Below are positions 5,505 to 6,355 of a stretch of DNA of 6,355 bases, in pieces. The stretch covers positions 1 to 6,355 of the forward strand of contig JAEYWT010000265.1 in NCBI GenBank assembly GCA_023428865.1. Reading direction: 5' to 3'. Both the position numbers and the translations under genes were made by a program. Within the stretch, counting starts at the first letter, position 1, and each line of letters opens with the position of its first letter. The notes beneath the pieces are model-generated. The model ran no database searches. It was given only the letters and a program-made list of their open reading frames with translations, and was not told the origin of the DNA. This DNA is from Bacteroidota bacterium. Lineage in GTDB: Bacteria; Bacteroidota; Bacteroidia; Flavobacteriales_F; PHOS-HE28.

Positions 5505-6200
5505 ATGATGATGAAGTCAAGAATGACCTTGTTGATCGGATTTATCATACTGTCTGCGGCGTGCAAGAAGGATGAAGGCGATGCCGAACCAGCACCTACC
5601 AACCCACCCACACCAAGCAATTCTCAAGGCCAGTTCAGGACCACGCGGGAATGGTTGGACTTTGGAGGCGGACCAAGCTACACGGAAAGCGCATTTGCGT
5701 TGTTCCAAGATGCCGCTGGTGCCAATTTAGCGGTGGATAGTGTCAGGCTCGGTGGGCTTAGGCTGCAAACCATTGGGCCGGGTCGCTATGTGGCCACCTC
5801 GTTCAATGGATTGGACCTTGGCACTGAGAGCGTCGTGTGGTCGGTATACCTCGCTGCGGCAGGCGTGCAGTTCGAAGAGGATCTTACCTCACTTCCGTAT
5901 CCAACGATCGGAGAAATGACCAGTGGGGCATCGGTGTCCACCGGTAATTCCTACACGTTGAGCGTTGCAGAGGCCAGTGGCGCCGATTCGGTGATCTTCA
6001 CCTTGGGAAGCCTACGGCATAGTCATCCAGGGAACACGGTGAGCACAACGTTCACCGCCGCCGAGATCAGCTCGTTAGCCCCCGAAGAATATGTAGGGCA
6101 GGTCTTGGCACTCAAGCGTCGGACAGCGACCCTGGATAACATATCCTGCCAATTTGCGAAGCAGGTATCGCGATCAAGGTTGGTCTTGGTGGGGCCCTAG
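5505..6200 (+). CDS. Putative lipoprotein of unknown function
   Basis: The product is 231 residues from ATG 5505. ATGs at 5505, 5508 and 5511 are all in frame and the choice is uncertain; MKSRMTLL from 5511 is equally good. The frame is open upstream to 5244, but that part runs through the poly-Asp tract of the previous gene and the terminator, so it is not coding. The hydrophobic stretch TLLIGFIILSAAC ends at Cys20 followed by KKDE, a lipoprotein signal with a somewhat unusual Ser at -3. A Pro/Thr/Asn-rich linker follows (29-42). Residues 43-231 look beta-rich, with strands such as VDSVRLGGLRLQTI, YTLSVAEASGADSVIFTLG and NTVSTTFTAAEISSLAP. An Ig-like or beta-sandwich fold is possible. I do not recognise a named family. 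It would be anchored at the outer or inner membrane surface. Confidence 0.8.
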   Translation: MMMKSRMTLLIGFIILSAACKKDEGDAEPAPTNPPTPSNSQGQFRTTREWLDFGGGPSYTESAFALFQDAAGANLAVDSVRLGGLRLQTIGPGRYVATSFNGLDLGTESVVWSVYLAAAGVQFEEDLTSLPYPTIGEMTSGASVSTGNSYTLSVAEASGADSVIFTLGSLRHSHPGNTVSTTFTAAEISSLAPEEYVGQVLALKRRTATLDNISCQFAKQVSRSRLVLVGP

Positions 6201-6228
6201 TTCTGGCGTACAGACCATTTTGTGCTGT

Positions 6229-6252
6229 GTTCCCGTTCTCAGTTGGGAACGG
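6229..6252. repeat. Inverted repeat downstream of the lipoprotein gene
   Basis: GTTCCC (6229-6234) pairs with GGGAAC (6245-6250). An alternative overlapping stem is CCGTTC (6233-6238) with GAACGG (6247-6252). It lies 28 bases after the lipoprotein stop, but neither strand has a T-run after it, so it is at best a weak terminator or transcript-end stabiliser. Confidence 0.35.
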
Positions 6253-6298
6253 CAGAATAGCCAAGCGTTCCACGGGCGCTGACCCAAGGTATGGCTGG

Positions 6299-6328
6299 TT
6301 GGCCGTATCCGGTCGCGTTGGATCTTTG
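6299..6328 (+). promoter_or_regulatory. Bacteroidota-type promoter pointing out of the window
   Basis: TTG at 6299-6301 (-33) is followed after 19 bases by GATCTTTG (6321-6328), one mismatch from TAnnTTTG. Spacing and order fit the Bacteroidota sigma-A promoter, and transcription would start near 6335. Any gene it drives lies beyond the right edge. The remaining bases of 6201-6355 hold no supported gene. Confidence 0.4.
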
Positions 6329-6355
6329 TACCGTGCCTACCGCCCACACCGGGTA

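Noticed and set aside
6239..6355. Minus-strand open frame of 38 codons ending at TGA 6241-6239 (C-terminus ...GTLGYSAVPN)
   Set aside because: It could be the end of a convergent gene, but 38 open codons are easily found by chance here, there is no family signature, and a promoter-like site for the plus strand overlaps it.
6291..6355. Plus-strand ATG at 6291 open to the right edge
   Set aside because: It begins before the proposed promoter start and has no recognisable N-terminus; too short to judge.

Overview
The window looks like chromosomal DNA from a GC-rich member of the Bacteroidota, most likely a Flavobacteriales-type environmental lineage. Five things suggest this. It carries a DUF2807 (GIN-domain) membrane protein beside an ECF sigma factor. 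It has a SMUG2/DUF4918-type DNA glycosylase. Its tRNA-guanine transglycosylase (Tgt) sits next to an LptG-like permease and lacks most of the usual zinc cysteines. Ribosome-binding sites are weak or absent. Several sites resemble the Bacteroidota -7 promoter element (TAnnTTTG). The assignment rests on protein and motif recognition only; no search was run.

Left part (1-1736, minus strand): an ECF sigma factor gene followed by a large membrane-anchored GIN-domain protein that runs off the left edge. The two overlap as ATGA, and an ECF-like promoter lies just upstream. This reads as a self-regulated sigma/anti-sigma module whose sensor half is an exported beta-solenoid.

Middle part (1749-4975, minus strand): tgt, then an lptG-like LPS-transport permease, then a SMUG2-like DNA glycosylase, all in one direction. 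lptG and the glycosylase gene are 10 bases apart and probably co-transcribed. Between tgt and lptG lies a 218-base gap containing 16 phase-perfect copies of a degenerate heptamer (consensus CTCAAGA/T). A hairpin-like site (1749-1785) follows the glycosylase gene. The genes are housekeeping functions: tRNA modification, outer-membrane biogenesis and base repair.

Right part (5047-6355, plus strand): a 50-residue lipoprotein ending in eleven aspartates, closed by a strong intrinsic terminator, then a 231-residue lipoprotein of unknown function. The last 155 bases hold no supported gene, only an inverted repeat and a promoter-like site pointing out of the window. The divergent region between tgt and the small lipoprotein gene (4951-5134) carries an inverted repeat, a direct repeat and weak promoter matches.

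The strongest candidates for something little described are the sigma/GIN module, the heptamer array and the poly-aspartate lipoprotein. No mobile element, CRISPR array, rRNA or tRNA was seen.
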